From positions 1-64,000 of IMG/VR virus record IMGVR_UViG_3300047157_000041: a DNA stretch of 64,000 nucleotides. One strand, given 5' to 3'. A program made the position numbers and the translations under genes. The DNA is from a virus. This document shows, one piece after another, positions 38,056 through 45,423 of this stretch. The notes under the pieces were generated by a model. That model had not been told where the DNA came from, made no database searches, and saw nothing but the letters and a program-made list of their open reading frames with translations. How positions within the stretch are numbered: the stretch's first letter is position 1; each line of letters opens with the position of its first letter.

Positions 38056-38802
38056 TTAAAGGGTTTTGTTAATAAAAAATTGTTGTGGATCGAAATCCGG
38101 GTTTTTAAAAAATAGTTCATATGCTTCTATAGCTCTTTCAACTTTATCTCTACCGCTTTCCAAAAACTTTGGAGAACAATCAAATATACCTATTTGATGA
38201 GATGATTTGTCTATAGCCATAAACACCAGCTCATAACCAAATAATTTTTGGTAAATATAAGCTTGTGAATCGTAATTATATTTTCGTGCACTATACTGAA
38301 ATTTTGATATGTCAGCTGTAGTTTTCAAATCAATAATTAATTTTTCACCGTGGTTTATTATATCAGCTTTGCCTTTCCACATATGGCCGCCTATTTCTTC
38401 AATCCCAGGCTGTTCGTAAGTTACACTCTCGCCTGTTCCACGAATCAAATCTCTACATATGTCATTAGACATTATCTTGTCTACTAACAATTCAGTTTTA
38501 TCTACTTCGTGTTGCAATAAGCATATCTCACCGCCTGAGATCTCTCTATACGCTTTTGTATTTCTAGTTGTAGCTTCTACAATCTTAAAGTTATTAAGCT
38601 TTTCAGGTTCTAGTATAGCTGTATGAAAATACCCACCAATTAAAAATGCAGGTCTATTCTCTAGAGGTACGCCTAGCGATAGAGGGTTTGTTAACAGTGT
38701 AGAGATGTCAGAATTACTTAAAAACTTCTTACCGTAACTGCCGTAATAGTTTTTATCTTCCTTAAGTTTTTCTAACACCTCTTTCTTGTTAGCTTTTTCC
38801 AT
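38056..38802 (-). CDS. RecB-like (PD-(D/E)XK) exonuclease
   Basis: 248 residues. Motifs: GGYFHTAILEPE (His of motif I), HMWKGKADII (Asp), LIIDLKTTAD (DxK), YDSQAYIYQ (QxxxY). These are the hallmarks of the DUF3799/exonuclease VIII type. It lies 1 base downstream of the ERF gene, a common exonuclease plus annealase recombination pair. Confidence 0.85.
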   Translation of the reverse strand: MEKANKKEVLEKLKEDKNYYGSYGKKFLSNSDISTLLTNPLSLGVPLENRPAFLIGGYFHTAILEPEKLNNFKIVEATTRNTKAYREISGGEICLLQHEVDKTELLVDKIMSNDICRDLIRGTGESVTYEQPGIEEIGGHMWKGKADIINHGEKLIIDLKTTADISKFQYSARKYNYDSQAYIYQKLFGYELVFMAIDKSSHQIGIFDCSPKFLESGRDKVERAIEAYELFFKNPDFDPQQFFINKTL

Positions 38803-38803
38803 T

Positions 38804-39349
38804 TTATAGAGTTTTCAATTTTGCCTCTACTTCTTTAGATAAGGCATACTTTGCTTTTATAGCTTCAATCTTACCTCCTGCTTTAACGTAATCCTTTGCT
38901 TTAGCAAATGCTGGATCTTTGTCTGATGTTAAGGTAGGCTTGTTAGCTCTCGGTGCATTACCGTGGTTGTTTGTAGCGTCACTATCTGCAGTGTCGTCAA
39001 TTAAAAATAAATTACCTAGCGCATATTTTTTTCCGTAAGATGATGCACTACCGAACTTTTGAGGCATTTGCATACCCTTCTGAGTTAGGTCAACGCCTAC
39101 AAGTGCAGTAGCACGTATAGCATTTTCGCCATCGCAGATGATAGCAGTTGATTTGATAATTGGAAATTCTTGATTGTCAATTAGTTCCTCATCAATTCTT
39201 ACTGATACTCCTAACTCTAAGAGAAAGGGTTTAGTTGCTTCTAGGATGTCTTCGGCTGATCTGAAGTTGTATTTGCCGAATGAATTAAATCTACTCTTCT
39301 TCGATTTAAATTTTGTCTGGATTTGGGCCAGCTTTTGGTTTATGGTCAT
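38804..39349 (-). CDS. ERF-family single-strand annealing protein
   Basis: 181 residues. FGKYNFRSAEDILEATKPFL is the ERF signature, and FGSASSYGKKYALGNLFLID with DDTADSDATNN completes it. It promotes annealing of complementary strands and works with the adjacent exonuclease. The C-terminus is a short basic helix. A motif shared with other intergenic sites lies 22 bases upstream of its start. Confidence 0.88.
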   Translation of the reverse strand: MTINQKLAQIQTKFKSKKSRFNSFGKYNFRSAEDILEATKPFLLELGVSVRIDEELIDNQEFPIIKSTAIICDGENAIRATALVGVDLTQKGMQMPQKFGSASSYGKKYALGNLFLIDDTADSDATNNHGNAPRANKPTLTSDKDPAFAKAKDYVKAGGKIEAIKAKYALSKEVEAKLKTL

Positions 39350-39370
39350 AAGGTATTGTTTGGTTTCTTA

Positions 39371-39388
39371 TTATTATTATTACGTATT
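39371..39388 (-). promoter_or_regulatory. Shared TACGTAAT motif before ERF gene
   Basis: On the - strand this reads AATACGTAATAATAATAA, matching the motif at 18347 and 59377 over 15 bases. It lies in the only 50-base gap between the sigma factor gene and the ERF gene. Confidence 0.4.
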
Positions 39389-39399
39389 TTATTCATAAG

Positions 39400-40152
39400 T
39401 TAAAGATAATCAATTACTTGGTTGCTGTCGACATTAGCGATTAAATGGTCGATTGCTTCTTTTTTAATCTGCGAAACTATAACAGTTGCAGTCGGAACTT
39501 TGAGACCAATATAGTCTGCTATTTCTTTAGCAGAATGTTTGTTGCAATCTAAACCATAAAATAATCTAACCACGTCATATTGTTTTGATGTTAAATGTTC
39601 TTGCATTAAACTAAGTAAATAAGTGTTTAGCAAAGCTATATTATATGGTTCGGACTTATCAGGTAATTGATAAGCGAAGTTATCTTCATCGGCTGGTGTT
39701 ATATCATAACTTGAAAACATACTATTAAAAAACAGCGCTACCATCTTATCATCTTTAGGGTTCTTGCGTATTTCATTTAGCTTGTGTTCTGGTATTTTAA
39801 TATCGCCTCTGTTAATATCTATTGATCTTCTTATAGCTCCTTTAATTCTTTTACTTAGAAATGACTTCAATGTTTTTTCAATGTCCTCTGATTCGTTTAA
39901 AACATTCCAGTCTAATCTGTCTACAGCTTTAGTTAATCCTGCTCCACCTTCTTGTAATAGATCGTTGATACTTAAAACTCCTGAAGCTTGCTGCGTTGTT
40001 GAAAACTTGCGAGCTAGATTTTCTACCAATGGCAGAAACCTAATTATAAGTTCATCTCTTGACAATTCACTATAGCCAATGTCTTCATCAGGCATAGATG
40101 ACTTAACATCTTCTTTATACCTAATGTAATTCTGTATATTATATTTTTTCAT
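39400..40152 (-). CDS. Sigma-70-like RNA polymerase sigma factor
   Basis: 250 residues. Region 2: LIIRFLPLVENLARKF, then LSINDLLQEGGAGLTKAVDR (the LxxDLxQEGxxGLxkAvdRfD core that binds polymerase). Region 4: LTSKQYDVVRLFYGLDCNKHS, then SAKEIADYIGLKVPTATVIV, a helix-turn-helix for -35 contact. No region 1.1 and only a short region 3. It probably redirects host polymerase to phage promoters; the repeated motif at 42.7-46.6 kb is a candidate target. Confidence 0.9.
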   Translation of the reverse strand: MKKYNIQNYIRYKEDVKSSMPDEDIGYSELSRDELIIRFLPLVENLARKFSTTQQASGVLSINDLLQEGGAGLTKAVDRLDWNVLNESEDIEKTLKSFLSKRIKGAIRRSIDINRGDIKIPEHKLNEIRKNPKDDKMVALFFNSMFSSYDITPADEDNFAYQLPDKSEPYNIALLNTYLLSLMQEHLTSKQYDVVRLFYGLDCNKHSAKEIADYIGLKVPTATVIVSQIKKEAIDHLIANVDSNQVIDYL

Positions 40153-40158
40153 TACTCA

Positions 40159-40779
40159 TTATAATTGCTGGTTTAATAGTTCTTTTTCTCGTCTTAATTC
40201 ATTTGTCATATTTCTATGCACTGTACGTGTTGAACAACCTAACATTATACTTATCTTTGATATATTGATTTTTTGTTTATTATCATTTAATATAAGCATA
40301 CTATCATATATTTCAGCGGCCGATAGCTTTTGTCTACCAACCATCTGGCCTACTATAGATAGCTTTTGTCTCATATCTAAACCGCAGTGATCTTTGAATA
40401 TAACCTTACGCAATTTATTTGGTGGTGGTTTTTCTAAGTCCTGCATTGATACATCATATACCATGCTCTGCATTAATTGTTCTGATACTTTAAAAGTAAC
40501 AAATCCATTTCTATTATCGCAGACGTATCGTGTTAATGCTGTAAAAGCATCAGCATCCATTTGGGGATTCAAGTACCATAATACGTACAAGTGCCACTTC
40601 AAAGATCTATATGTAGTTATCTTTGCTCTTGACGCAAACAAGTTATAACATTCATGGGTACCGTCCGCATAAAAATCACCCCAGGCAAATTGCTCTGTTG
40701 GTTTATCGCTGATCGGATTACGCCTGTATATTACTCTATGCCTGTTAAGATAATCTTTATTTCTTTCGTACTGTGACAT
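40159..40779 (-). CDS. DNA-binding protein with C-terminal HTH
   Basis: 206 residues. The C-terminal 55 residues (NISKISIMLGCSTRTVHRNM) form a clear helix-turn-helix. The middle is mixed and contains a Pro-rich loop (LEKPPPNKLRKV). The N-terminal 70 residues are aromatic-rich. It is 6 bases upstream of the sigma gene. It is likely a transcriptional regulator or replication initiator; I cannot tell which. Confidence 0.65.
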   Translation of the reverse strand: MSQYERNKDYLNRHRVIYRRNPISDKPTEQFAWGDFYADGTHECYNLFASRAKITTYRSLKWHLYVLWYLNPQMDADAFTALTRYVCDNRNGFVTFKVSEQLMQSMVYDVSMQDLEKPPPNKLRKVIFKDHCGLDMRQKLSIVGQMVGRQKLSAAEIYDSMLILNDNKQKINISKISIMLGCSTRTVHRNMTNELRREKELLNQQL

Positions 40780-40816
40780 TAGCCTGTTACTATTATTATT
40801 ATACTACCTATCGTCC

Positions 40817-41011
40817 CTATATGGACAAATACTTTAATCTTCTGTTATATTTAAGAAAAAGCTGGCTTTTTATTTTTGCCATCTCATAATTATCTTCTAT
40901 AACATATAATACTATGCTGTTATGAAGCTCTGTTATTGCCTGTTCTAAAATTCTTTTGTGGTGCCGCTTTCTTCGGCTTTCGATAAGCTTTAATTTTATT
41001 GCTAATTCCAT
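40817..41011 (-). CDS. Small basic helical protein
   Basis: 64 residues, one long amphipathic helix rich in Lys/Arg (ESRRKRHHKRILEQAITELH). It overlaps the end of the next upstream gene by 10 bases. The 37 bases after it hold TATAAT-like sequence (-strand TAGTATAATAATAATAG) before the HTH gene. Function unknown. Confidence 0.5.
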   Translation of the reverse strand: MELAIKLKLIESRRKRHHKRILEQAITELHNSIVLYVIEDNYEMAKIKSQLFLKYNRRLKYLSI

Positions 41012-41493
41012 TGTAATTCGTGCTTATTAAGTGGTCTACTAATTTTTTGCTCATTTTTATTTGCTATTTTACATTTATCTAATTCATAATAATTCCAGTA
41101 TGCTTTAATACTATCACCCTCGACCTTGTATTCGTCTGGCATACATTGAGGTGGTTCTTCGAAAGTACCTGTTGGTATTCCTGGAGGTGGGGTAGCTAAA
41201 ATATCTTTGCATTTTGTAATTGTTAAGTGAGTTTTATTATATCTATTTGTGTATTCTTTACCAAGTGCCAACATATGATTATATAACCATAAGTATTGTG
41301 CTTTATTTGTTCTGCACCATATAGTTGACGGATGATTTAAATGCGCTTTTTTATATGGAACGTTGTTATTACCTAGTGCTATATGAGCCGTACAAAGCAT
41401 TTGTGCTGACTCTAAGATCATTTTAACTTTATGCTTATCATAAAAGTAACTAGCTGAAACAACAGGGTCTCTGTCTAAATAAAATATATTCAT
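41002..41493 (-). CDS. Pyrimidine dimer DNA glycosylase-like conserved phage protein
   Basis: 163 residues. The pattern MNIFYLDRDPVVSASYFYDK, then HKVKMILESAQMLCTAH, HPSTIWCR, YLWLYNHMLAL and PPQCMPDEYK belongs to a widespread phage family often annotated as pyrimidine dimer DNA glycosylase because of similarity to T4 endonuclease V. Such an enzyme would repair UV damage, useful in sunlit water. The catalytic assignment is not tested here. Confidence 0.65.
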   Translation of the reverse strand: MNIFYLDRDPVVSASYFYDKHKVKMILESAQMLCTAHIALGNNNVPYKKAHLNHPSTIWCRTNKAQYLWLYNHMLALGKEYTNRYNKTHLTITKCKDILATPPPGIPTGTFEEPPQCMPDEYKVEGDSIKAYWNYYELDKCKIANKNEQKISRPLNKHELQWN

Positions 41494-41600
41494 CTGTATC
41501 GTTTATTGTTTAGTCTATTGTAATGTTTGTCTAATAAGAGGTTTGCTATCTCTTCGCTTATCATGTTGTCGTTGTATAACTGCCATATTAATTTATTCAT
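41490..41600 (-). CDS. Small ORF after DNA ligase
   Basis: 36 residues from MNKLIWQLYNDNMISEEIAN. I chose the ATG that overlaps the ligase stop region (ACTATGAATAA); the longer frame to 41684 lies inside ligase. It ends with 4 bases overlapping the next start. No family recognised. Confidence 0.45.
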   Translation of the reverse strand: MNKLIWQLYNDNMISEEIANLLLDKHYNRLNNKRYR

Positions 41601-42444
41601 AGTTTCTGATTGCTTTAAATTGTGGGTGTCTGTAGCTATTAGCTTTTGTTCGTTCGAAATAAGTGAACGTCGCTGTTTGGCCAATATAGTTATGAATATT
41701 TTCCAACATATTAGCTAACATTTTGTAATTATAGCCTTTACCGGGAGGGCAACCGAACTCGATACCGTCAGCATCGATCATTAAGAACTTGCCGAGAGTG
41801 CCAGTACGTTTACCTTTGCCAGGTACATAGCCAACTATCGTCGCTTCAGTATCGTGGAAATCTTTAAACTTTTGTAGGTTATAAGAACGTTTGCATTCAT
41901 ATGGTTTATCTAAACGCAATATAGAACCTTCGTAATCATTAGCTAGAAATTTGTTTTTGTGCATATATAAAGCATCAGAATAACTGGTTACTTCATAAGA
42001 CGGAACATATTTAACACAGTAAGAATACATATCGCTAGTAGCAAGTTGATTCATTCTGTACGAATAGTTTTCGTTCATTACATTTTCAATATAGTCATAA
42101 CAATGAAATTGTACATATGCTGCAGACTCCGTTCTATCAGCGGCAGATGGCTTTTGTTTTCGAACTAATGATATTATTTTTTCGAAATCGTTGCGTAATT
42201 CGTGATTGTACAATTCACCGTCAAGCACAATATCTGGGTGCTGATCGAAGAATGGTTTTAGATTTTCAAGAATGTGATGAATATTTAGCCAAGGTTTGTT
42301 GTTGCGAGAGAATGCGACAACTTCACCGGATTCATTTTGTTTAATTACACAGCGTACACCGTCTAGTTTTGGTTGCATAAATACTTTCTCGGACCAGTCG
42401 ATTGGTTTGGCATCTACTTTGTATGCGAGCATTGGTTTGATCAT
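41593..42444 (-). CDS. ATP-dependent DNA ligase
   Basis: 283 residues. It seals nicks by the adenylated-Lys mechanism. The KxDG motif is in MQPKLDGVRC (Lys near residue 26). Motif III/IIIa is seen in VLDGELYNH and VQFHCYDY, motif IV in DYEGSILRL, and motif V in LQKFKDFHD. The short OB-fold C-terminus is compact as in T7-type ligases. It is 1 base after the preceding gene. Confidence 0.92.
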   Translation of the reverse strand: MIKPMLAYKVDAKPIDWSEKVFMQPKLDGVRCVIKQNESGEVVAFSRNNKPWLNIHHILENLKPFFDQHPDIVLDGELYNHELRNDFEKIISLVRKQKPSAADRTESAAYVQFHCYDYIENVMNENYSYRMNQLATSDMYSYCVKYVPSYEVTSYSDALYMHKNKFLANDYEGSILRLDKPYECKRSYNLQKFKDFHDTEATIVGYVPGKGKRTGTLGKFLMIDADGIEFGCPPGKGYNYKMLANMLENIHNYIGQTATFTYFERTKANSYRHPQFKAIRNYE

Positions 42445-42445
42445 A

Positions 42446-42703
42446 TTATTTAAATTTATTTAATTGGTTTTCTATTTTTATTATTTTCTTTTTTAATTTA
42501 TCGCATTTAGAATAGTCTTCTTGTTGCAAGTTATAGTCTAGTTCGGTCATAGCTTTCGCTAAGTCAGCTAATAATTGCTGCTCTTCGTCAACAGGGCCGT
42601 CAAACACGGAACTGCTATAAACATTTACAGCTTGATCTTCCATAAATGCGATGAGTCTAGAGGCTATTCTATCTGCGATATAATTCATTTCTTGTTCATT
42701 CAT
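42446..42703 (-). CDS. Small helical protein upstream of ligase
   Basis: 85 residues, acidic N-terminal half and a basic coiled-coil end (KCDKLKKKIIKIENQLNKFK). A copy of the early motif overlaps its start, so the real start may be the internal ATG at 42688 (MNYIADR). It is one base from the ligase start. Function unknown. Confidence 0.5.
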   Translation of the reverse strand: MNEQEMNYIADRIASRLIAFMEDQAVNVYSSSVFDGPVDEEQQLLADLAKAMTELDYNLQQEDYSKCDKLKKKIIKIENQLNKFK

Positions 42704-42738
42704 ATATATTATCGTTATTCGTCCGTATCAAGTTCGTA
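42698..42738 (-). promoter_or_regulatory. Early promoter-like motif, copy H (weak)
   Basis: - strand CGATAATATATATGAA block preceded by a partial TACGG block. It lies within the stop region of the 42715 gene and overlaps the start of the 42446 gene. It is the most diverged of eight copies. Confidence 0.3.
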
Positions 42739-43155
42739 GCCTTCATCTTCTAATTCTTCGATTGCTTGCTCGTGGTGGCGTTCGCATAGGTATACATATA
42801 ATTCTTGTATTGCATCATCGATGAAATCTTGGTATAGATCATCGACGTATACAACGCCGCTATCACGTATAGCATCCTGAAGGTGGCCGCTTAATTCAGA
42901 TTCGTAGTAATTAACATTTTCACTTACACAAATGTTTCTAGTATCGTGAGTGGTTATATAAACACTGTAGCCATCGGCTGTTGATTCTTCGTATATATAG
43001 TAATCACAATTTTCATTCCACTGATCAGTTAGTTCAGTGTCATAATAATCAAGTATTATTTTTCTAATATGTTCTTCGTCGTGTGATTCAACTTCGCCAA
43101 AGCCATAGCTTATCATTTTTTCTTCGATAAGTTCGTCAGTTATTTTTTTACTCAT
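42715..43155 (-). CDS. Acidic early protein, unknown
   Basis: 146 residues, very acidic throughout (many Asp/Glu, e.g. YYIYEESTADGYSV, EELEDEGYELDTDE). Mixed alpha/beta, no signal peptide. Such strongly negative small early proteins can mimic DNA and block host enzymes, but nothing specific is recognised. It overlaps the preceding gene by 4 bases (ATGA). Confidence 0.55.
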   Translation of the reverse strand: MSKKITDELIEEKMISYGFGEVESHDEEHIRKIILDYYDTELTDQWNENCDYYIYEESTADGYSVYITTHDTRNICVSENVNYYESELSGHLQDAIRDSGVVYVDDLYQDFIDDAIQELYVYLCERHHEQAIEELEDEGYELDTDE

Positions 43156-43367
43156 TTTATTTTATTTATTACTTCGTTTATTTTGTGTATAAGATCAGCG
43201 GCATCCATATTATAATGGTATTCTTCTATCAGCCACTTGATTTCTTTTAGCTTTTCATCAGCTAATTCTAGTGCTATTTTTTCGTCGATTTTTACACGAA
43301 CGTCAGGATTTCTAGTCCACCAACCTTCTTCGTTTAGTTCGTGCCACTTAGTTACTGAGTCGCTCAT
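43152..43367 (-). CDS. Small early protein, unknown
   Basis: 71 residues. It starts MSDSVTKWHELNEEGWWTRN, then a helical acidic C-terminus. It overlaps both neighbours by 4 bases, so three genes (43588 down to 42715) are translationally coupled. Function unknown. Confidence 0.5.
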   Translation of the reverse strand: MSDSVTKWHELNEEGWWTRNPDVRVKIDEKIALELADEKLKEIKWLIEEYHYNMDAADLIHKINEVINKIK

Positions 43368-43588
43368 GATTTTAAGAATGAATCGCCGTACATAAAACCG
43401 AATGCAGATACTTGCACGCCGCTTTGACCGGTGTATGTTATTAAATCTTTAACGTTGTCAACTGTTAAGTCTGACCAGTATGATTTAGAAAGTAAAACAT
43501 ACTTTAATCTCATAGCGGTACTGTACTTCACGCTTGATGAGTCGAGTTCTGATTGTAACTCTGGCTTAAGGTTTTCGTATATAGTCAT
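43364..43588 (-). CDS. Small early protein, unknown
   Basis: 74 residues, beginning MTIYENLKPELQSELDSSSV, C-terminal QVSAFGFMYGDSFLKS. The promoter-like motif copy G lies 6 bases upstream, implying a very short leader. First gene of a three-gene coupled cassette. No family recognised. Confidence 0.5.
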   Translation of the reverse strand: MTIYENLKPELQSELDSSSVKYSTAMRLKYVLLSKSYWSDLTVDNVKDLITYTGQSGVQVSAFGFMYGDSFLKS

Positions 43589-43594
43589 ATTATT

Positions 43595-43635
43595 AATTTA
43601 TTATATTATCGTTTATTGTTCGTATTGTTGTTGTA
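43595..43635 (-). promoter_or_regulatory. Early promoter-like motif, copy G
   Basis: - strand: CGATAATATAATAAATT preceded by a TACGAA block 7 bases upstream. The motif lies just ahead of the 43588 start. Confidence 0.45.
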
Positions 43636-43873
43636 TTTGTAAATCTTTATTTATATGCTCTGCTAATTCTCTAAAATCAACTTGAGCAATGAAAGATCTC
43701 GCGTAACTTTCCATAAGACCCATGTCACCACAATGATCGAACACAATATGCTCTACATATTCTTCAATAAAGTCATAAGTTACTGGGAATTCCCAATCAC
43801 CTCCTGATACTATTTCACTGTTAATTTTCCAAGTAGCATAGTTTGACCACCCGTTACATTTTTTATCACTCAT
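43613..43873 (-). CDS. DUF7249-like early protein
   Basis: 86 residues. KCNGWSNYATWKINSEIVSG is the GWSNYATWxxxLxi motif of a small-protein family common in phages. The rest is acidic and helical. Function unknown in the family. It is transcribed downstream of the tRNA and structured region. Confidence 0.65.
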   Translation of the reverse strand: MSDKKCNGWSNYATWKINSEIVSGGDWEFPVTYDFIEEYVEHIVFDHCGDMGLMESYARSFIAQVDFRELAEHINKDLQIQQQYEQ

Positions 43874-43887
43874 ATTATTTAATTTAG

Positions 43888-43961
43888 GTGCGCCAGGAGG
43901 ATTCGAACCTCCGACCTCTAGGTTATGAGCCTAGCGAGCTGACCATCTGCTCTACAGCGCA
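43888..43961 (-). tRNA. tRNA with CAT anticodon (tRNA-Met or tRNA-Ile2)
   Basis: Full cloverleaf on the - strand: acceptor TGCGCTG/TGGCGCA (7 bp with G-T pairs), TA, D-stem GAGC/GCTC, anticodon stem CTAGG/CCTAG with loop CTCATAA (anticodon CAT), T-stem GGAGG/CCTCC with loop TTCGAAT. No CCA is encoded (CCTA follows). CAT could be Met or, if modified by TilS, Ile for AUA; the AT-rich phage genome could benefit from either. The discriminator base as I fold it is C, which is unusual. Confidence 0.88.
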
Positions 43962-43971
43962 ATGTATTAAG

Positions 43972-44057
43972 AGAGGTGTGCCCACGAAGTACTTCGTTTA
44001 CGTAAACCCGCCGTTGTTTGTTGGGCAAGTATATCTCTGCATATCTGCCACCCCTCT
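43972..44057 (-). other. Nested inverted repeats upstream of the tRNA
   Basis: AGAGG (43972-43976) pairs with CCTCT (44053-44057). Inside, TGCCCA (43979-43984) pairs with TGGGCA (44022-44027). Inside that are two 12-bp palindromes sharing one base: CGAAGTACTTCG and GTTTACGTAAAC. It could be a structured RNA on the tRNA precursor or an operator for a dimeric protein. The - strand begins GGGGTGGCAGA, recalling a tRNA-Ser/Leu 5' end, but no T-arm is present. Confidence 0.35.
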
Positions 44058-44062
44058 GTTAG

Positions 44063-44147
44063 TGGAAGTGGGCGGAATCGAACCGCCGTTTAAGTTAGTG
44101 TAGCGTCTGGAAATTCATCAAACAATTATTAAGTGTAATACACTTCC
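44063..44147 (-). ncRNA. tRNA-like element with perfect acceptor and T-arm (TLS1)
   Basis: On the - strand, GGAAGTG (44147-44141) pairs perfectly with CACTTCC (44070-44064). The T-arm GGCGG TTCGATT CCGCC precedes it, and the end is A then CTA. The 53 bases between fit a class II tRNA size, but I find no D-loop GG or convincing anticodon stem. The stretch GATGAATTTCCAGACG resembles the segment before the T-arm in bacterial tmRNA. It could be a degraded tRNA, a tmRNA-derived piece, or a deliberate tRNA mimic. Confidence 0.4.
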
Positions 44148-44336
44148 GTCTTCTTTTTAATCACTCCCTAGAATTCAGTATACTTATAAGCTTCAAATCC
44201 TTCTTAGCTTCCTATTTCTTAGCTTACCTTATCACTCCCGTTAGTAGCTAGCAATTCACTTATGTGGTAAATACCCCCGTCAGTGCTGCATCTACACCTC
44301 GCTGTTTGGTTTACCCTAATTAAGCTACTCGTCTAG
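44148..44336 (-). other. Gene-free structured stretch upstream of TLS1
   Basis: No credible gene. On the - strand GTAGCTAG (44340-44333) pairs with CTAGCTAC (44254-44247), enclosing small hairpins GGTATTTACC and CACATAAGTG. GGGAGTGAT occurs twice (44231-44239 and 44160-44168 complement), and GGGAGTG could also pair with CACTTCC of TLS1. The whole looks like one long folded RNA ending at TLS1. Confidence 0.3.
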
Positions 44337-44525
44337 CTACTTGCGTCGCCAAGCTCTGTGCACTGATGCACTTACTTCTTGGCTAACTATTTGTATTTCA
44401 AGCACTTGCTTGTTAGCGATGATCGGTACATAACTGTAGTCTTGAACTGTGCTACAAGGAACACAAGTTTTATATCCATAACCTACTCTTATTGGGTGTA
44501 CTTTTTCGCCGCATTTACAATACAT
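44337..44525 (-). CDS. Small zinc-ribbon-like early protein
   Basis: 62 residues. MYCKCGEKVHPIRVGYGYKT followed by CVPC gives two CxC/CxxC pairs, a treble-clef or zinc-ribbon module. The C-terminal part is beta-strand then basic (HRAWRRK). The motif copy F lies 17 bases before the start. Small zinc-ribbon proteins of phages often bind RNA or RNA polymerase; here unknown. Confidence 0.6.
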   Translation of the reverse strand: MYCKCGEKVHPIRVGYGYKTCVPCSTVQDYSYVPIIANKQVLEIQIVSQEVSASVHRAWRRK

Positions 44526-44542
44526 ATATTTAATTTAATTTG

Positions 44543-44583
44543 TTACATTTATATTATCGATATGTATTCGTATTTGTTTTGTA
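44543..44583 (-). promoter_or_regulatory. Early promoter-like motif, copy F
   Basis: - strand: ACAAA, AAATACGA, 7-base gap, then CGATAATATAAATGTAA. One of the strongest copies. It overlaps the end of the 44584 gene. Confidence 0.5.
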
Positions 44584-44715
44584 TTAATACATATCTTGTT
44601 GCCACTTTGGTATCTCGGAATTATATCTAGTCCAATACTCTCGCTCTATCGCCTCGATTTCTACCAGTTTAATCTTGTGATGACTAAACTTCCGTTTCTT
44701 TCTGGATTTCTTCAT
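44584..44715 (-). CDS. Small basic ORF
   Basis: 43 residues, MKKSRKKRKFSHHKIKLVEI, then EREYWTRYNSEIPKW. It starts 32 bases inside the end of the next upstream gene in a different frame and fills the gap to the zinc-ribbon gene promoter. Short but with biased charge and clean ends. Confidence 0.4.
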   Translation of the reverse strand: MKKSRKKRKFSHHKIKLVEIEAIEREYWTRYNSEIPKWQQDMY

Positions 44716-44881
44716 ACATTTTTTTGATCGCTAGATACATTACATGAGCATGTAGTTCATTATAAGAGTCGCCTTCAACGTGAAACTCTGCTATTTGCCA
44801 GTGAATGCTGTCATACATTAATTCTTTAGTGACGTCAGCAATACCTTGTGCTACCTCGTCGATTTCTTTCATTTTACTCAT
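44684..44881 (-). CDS. Small helical early protein
   Basis: 65 residues, mostly helical and acidic (EIDEVAQGIADVTKELM, FHVEGDSYNELHAHVMYL). The start overlaps the stop of the 44874 gene. Function unknown. Confidence 0.5.
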   Translation of the reverse strand: MSKMKEIDEVAQGIADVTKELMYDSIHWQIAEFHVEGDSYNELHAHVMYLAIKKMYEEIQKETEV

Positions 44882-44990
44882 CGTTTAATCCTGCTATTAG
44901 TTCGCCTAATTCAGCGAAATTCATTTCGTCTATTTGTTCTTTCGTGTAATATTCTTTATACTCTTGGTATACTTTATCCCATATATTCAT
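44874..44990 (-). CDS. Very small acidic ORF
   Basis: 38 residues, MNIWDKVYQEYKEYYTKEQI, DEMNFAELGELIAGLNDE. It sits 2 bases after the upstream gene and overlaps the next start by 8 bases, continuing the gapless chain. No family recognised. Confidence 0.45.
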   Translation of the reverse strand: MNIWDKVYQEYKEYYTKEQIDEMNFAELGELIAGLNDE

Positions 44991-44992
44991 AG

Positions 44993-45175
44993 TTATGCTT
45001 TTATATATGTTAAACCTTTGTAGTTGAACCATTCAGATATACCGATTTGATCGCTACCGTCTTTGTCATTGTATTTAAATGCAAATGTTGGTGGTAGATT
45101 GCCAAGATTGTATGGCTTATAGGTAATACCGTTTAGTTTTAATTTTTTCTCGTGGAGTTTTTTAAGTTTATTCAT
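44993..45175 (-). CDS. Small early protein, unknown
   Basis: 60 residues, basic N-terminal helix (MNKLKKLHEKKLKLNGITYK) then a small beta part (ISEWFNYKGLTYIKA). Motif copy E lies 4 bases before the start, which implies an almost leaderless message. Confidence 0.5.
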   Translation of the reverse strand: MNKLKKLHEKKLKLNGITYKPYNLGNLPPTFAFKYNDKDGSDQIGISEWFNYKGLTYIKA

Positions 45176-45179
45176 ATAT

Positions 45180-45220
45180 TGTTTATTATATTATCGTTAG
45201 TTATTCGTATTTACTTTGTA
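45180..45220 (-). promoter_or_regulatory. Early promoter-like motif, copy E
   Basis: - strand: TACAAAGTAAATACGA, 7-base gap, CGATAATATAATAAACA. Directly before the 45175 start. Confidence 0.5.
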
Positions 45221-45423
45221 TAATCAACATTCGGTTGTATACTTGCAGCGACACCTTGTCTGAATTGCCACTCTCGTCTGCGATATTCGTGATCGGTGCA
45301 CCACTTACGCCATGCTTTACTTACTGTATTGTTAGTACCGTATTTCGCTTCGAACTCTTCGACTTGCTTTAGTTTAGCGTCGATTTGGTCTTGAGGATAG
45401 TCGTTGAATTTAGTAGAAGTCAT
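45211..45423 (-). CDS. Small early protein, unknown
   Basis: 70 residues: MTSTKFNDYPQDQIDAKLKQ, then a Trp/Arg-rich middle (AWRKWCTDHEYRRREWQFRQ). It overlaps the preceding gene by 14 bases and motif copy E at its end. Function unknown. Confidence 0.5.
   Translation of the reverse strand: MTSTKFNDYPQDQIDAKLKQVEEFEAKYGTNNTVSKAWRKWCTDHEYRRREWQFRQGVAASIQPNVDYTK

Noticed and set aside
43972-44057. Second tRNA (Ser/Leu type) because of GGGGTGGCAGA on the - strand
   Set aside because: No T-loop, no anticodon stem and imperfect acceptor pairing.
43888-44103. + strand open frame over the tRNA and TLS1
   Set aside because: Its sequence is the complement of the tRNA and T-arms; peptide pattern is the usual tRNA-antisense artefact.
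44063-44525. Complete tmRNA (ssrA)
   Set aside because: T-arm, acceptor and the pre-T-arm segment fit, but no tag frame ending in LAA and no proper 5' end were found. Kept only as a tRNA-like candidate.
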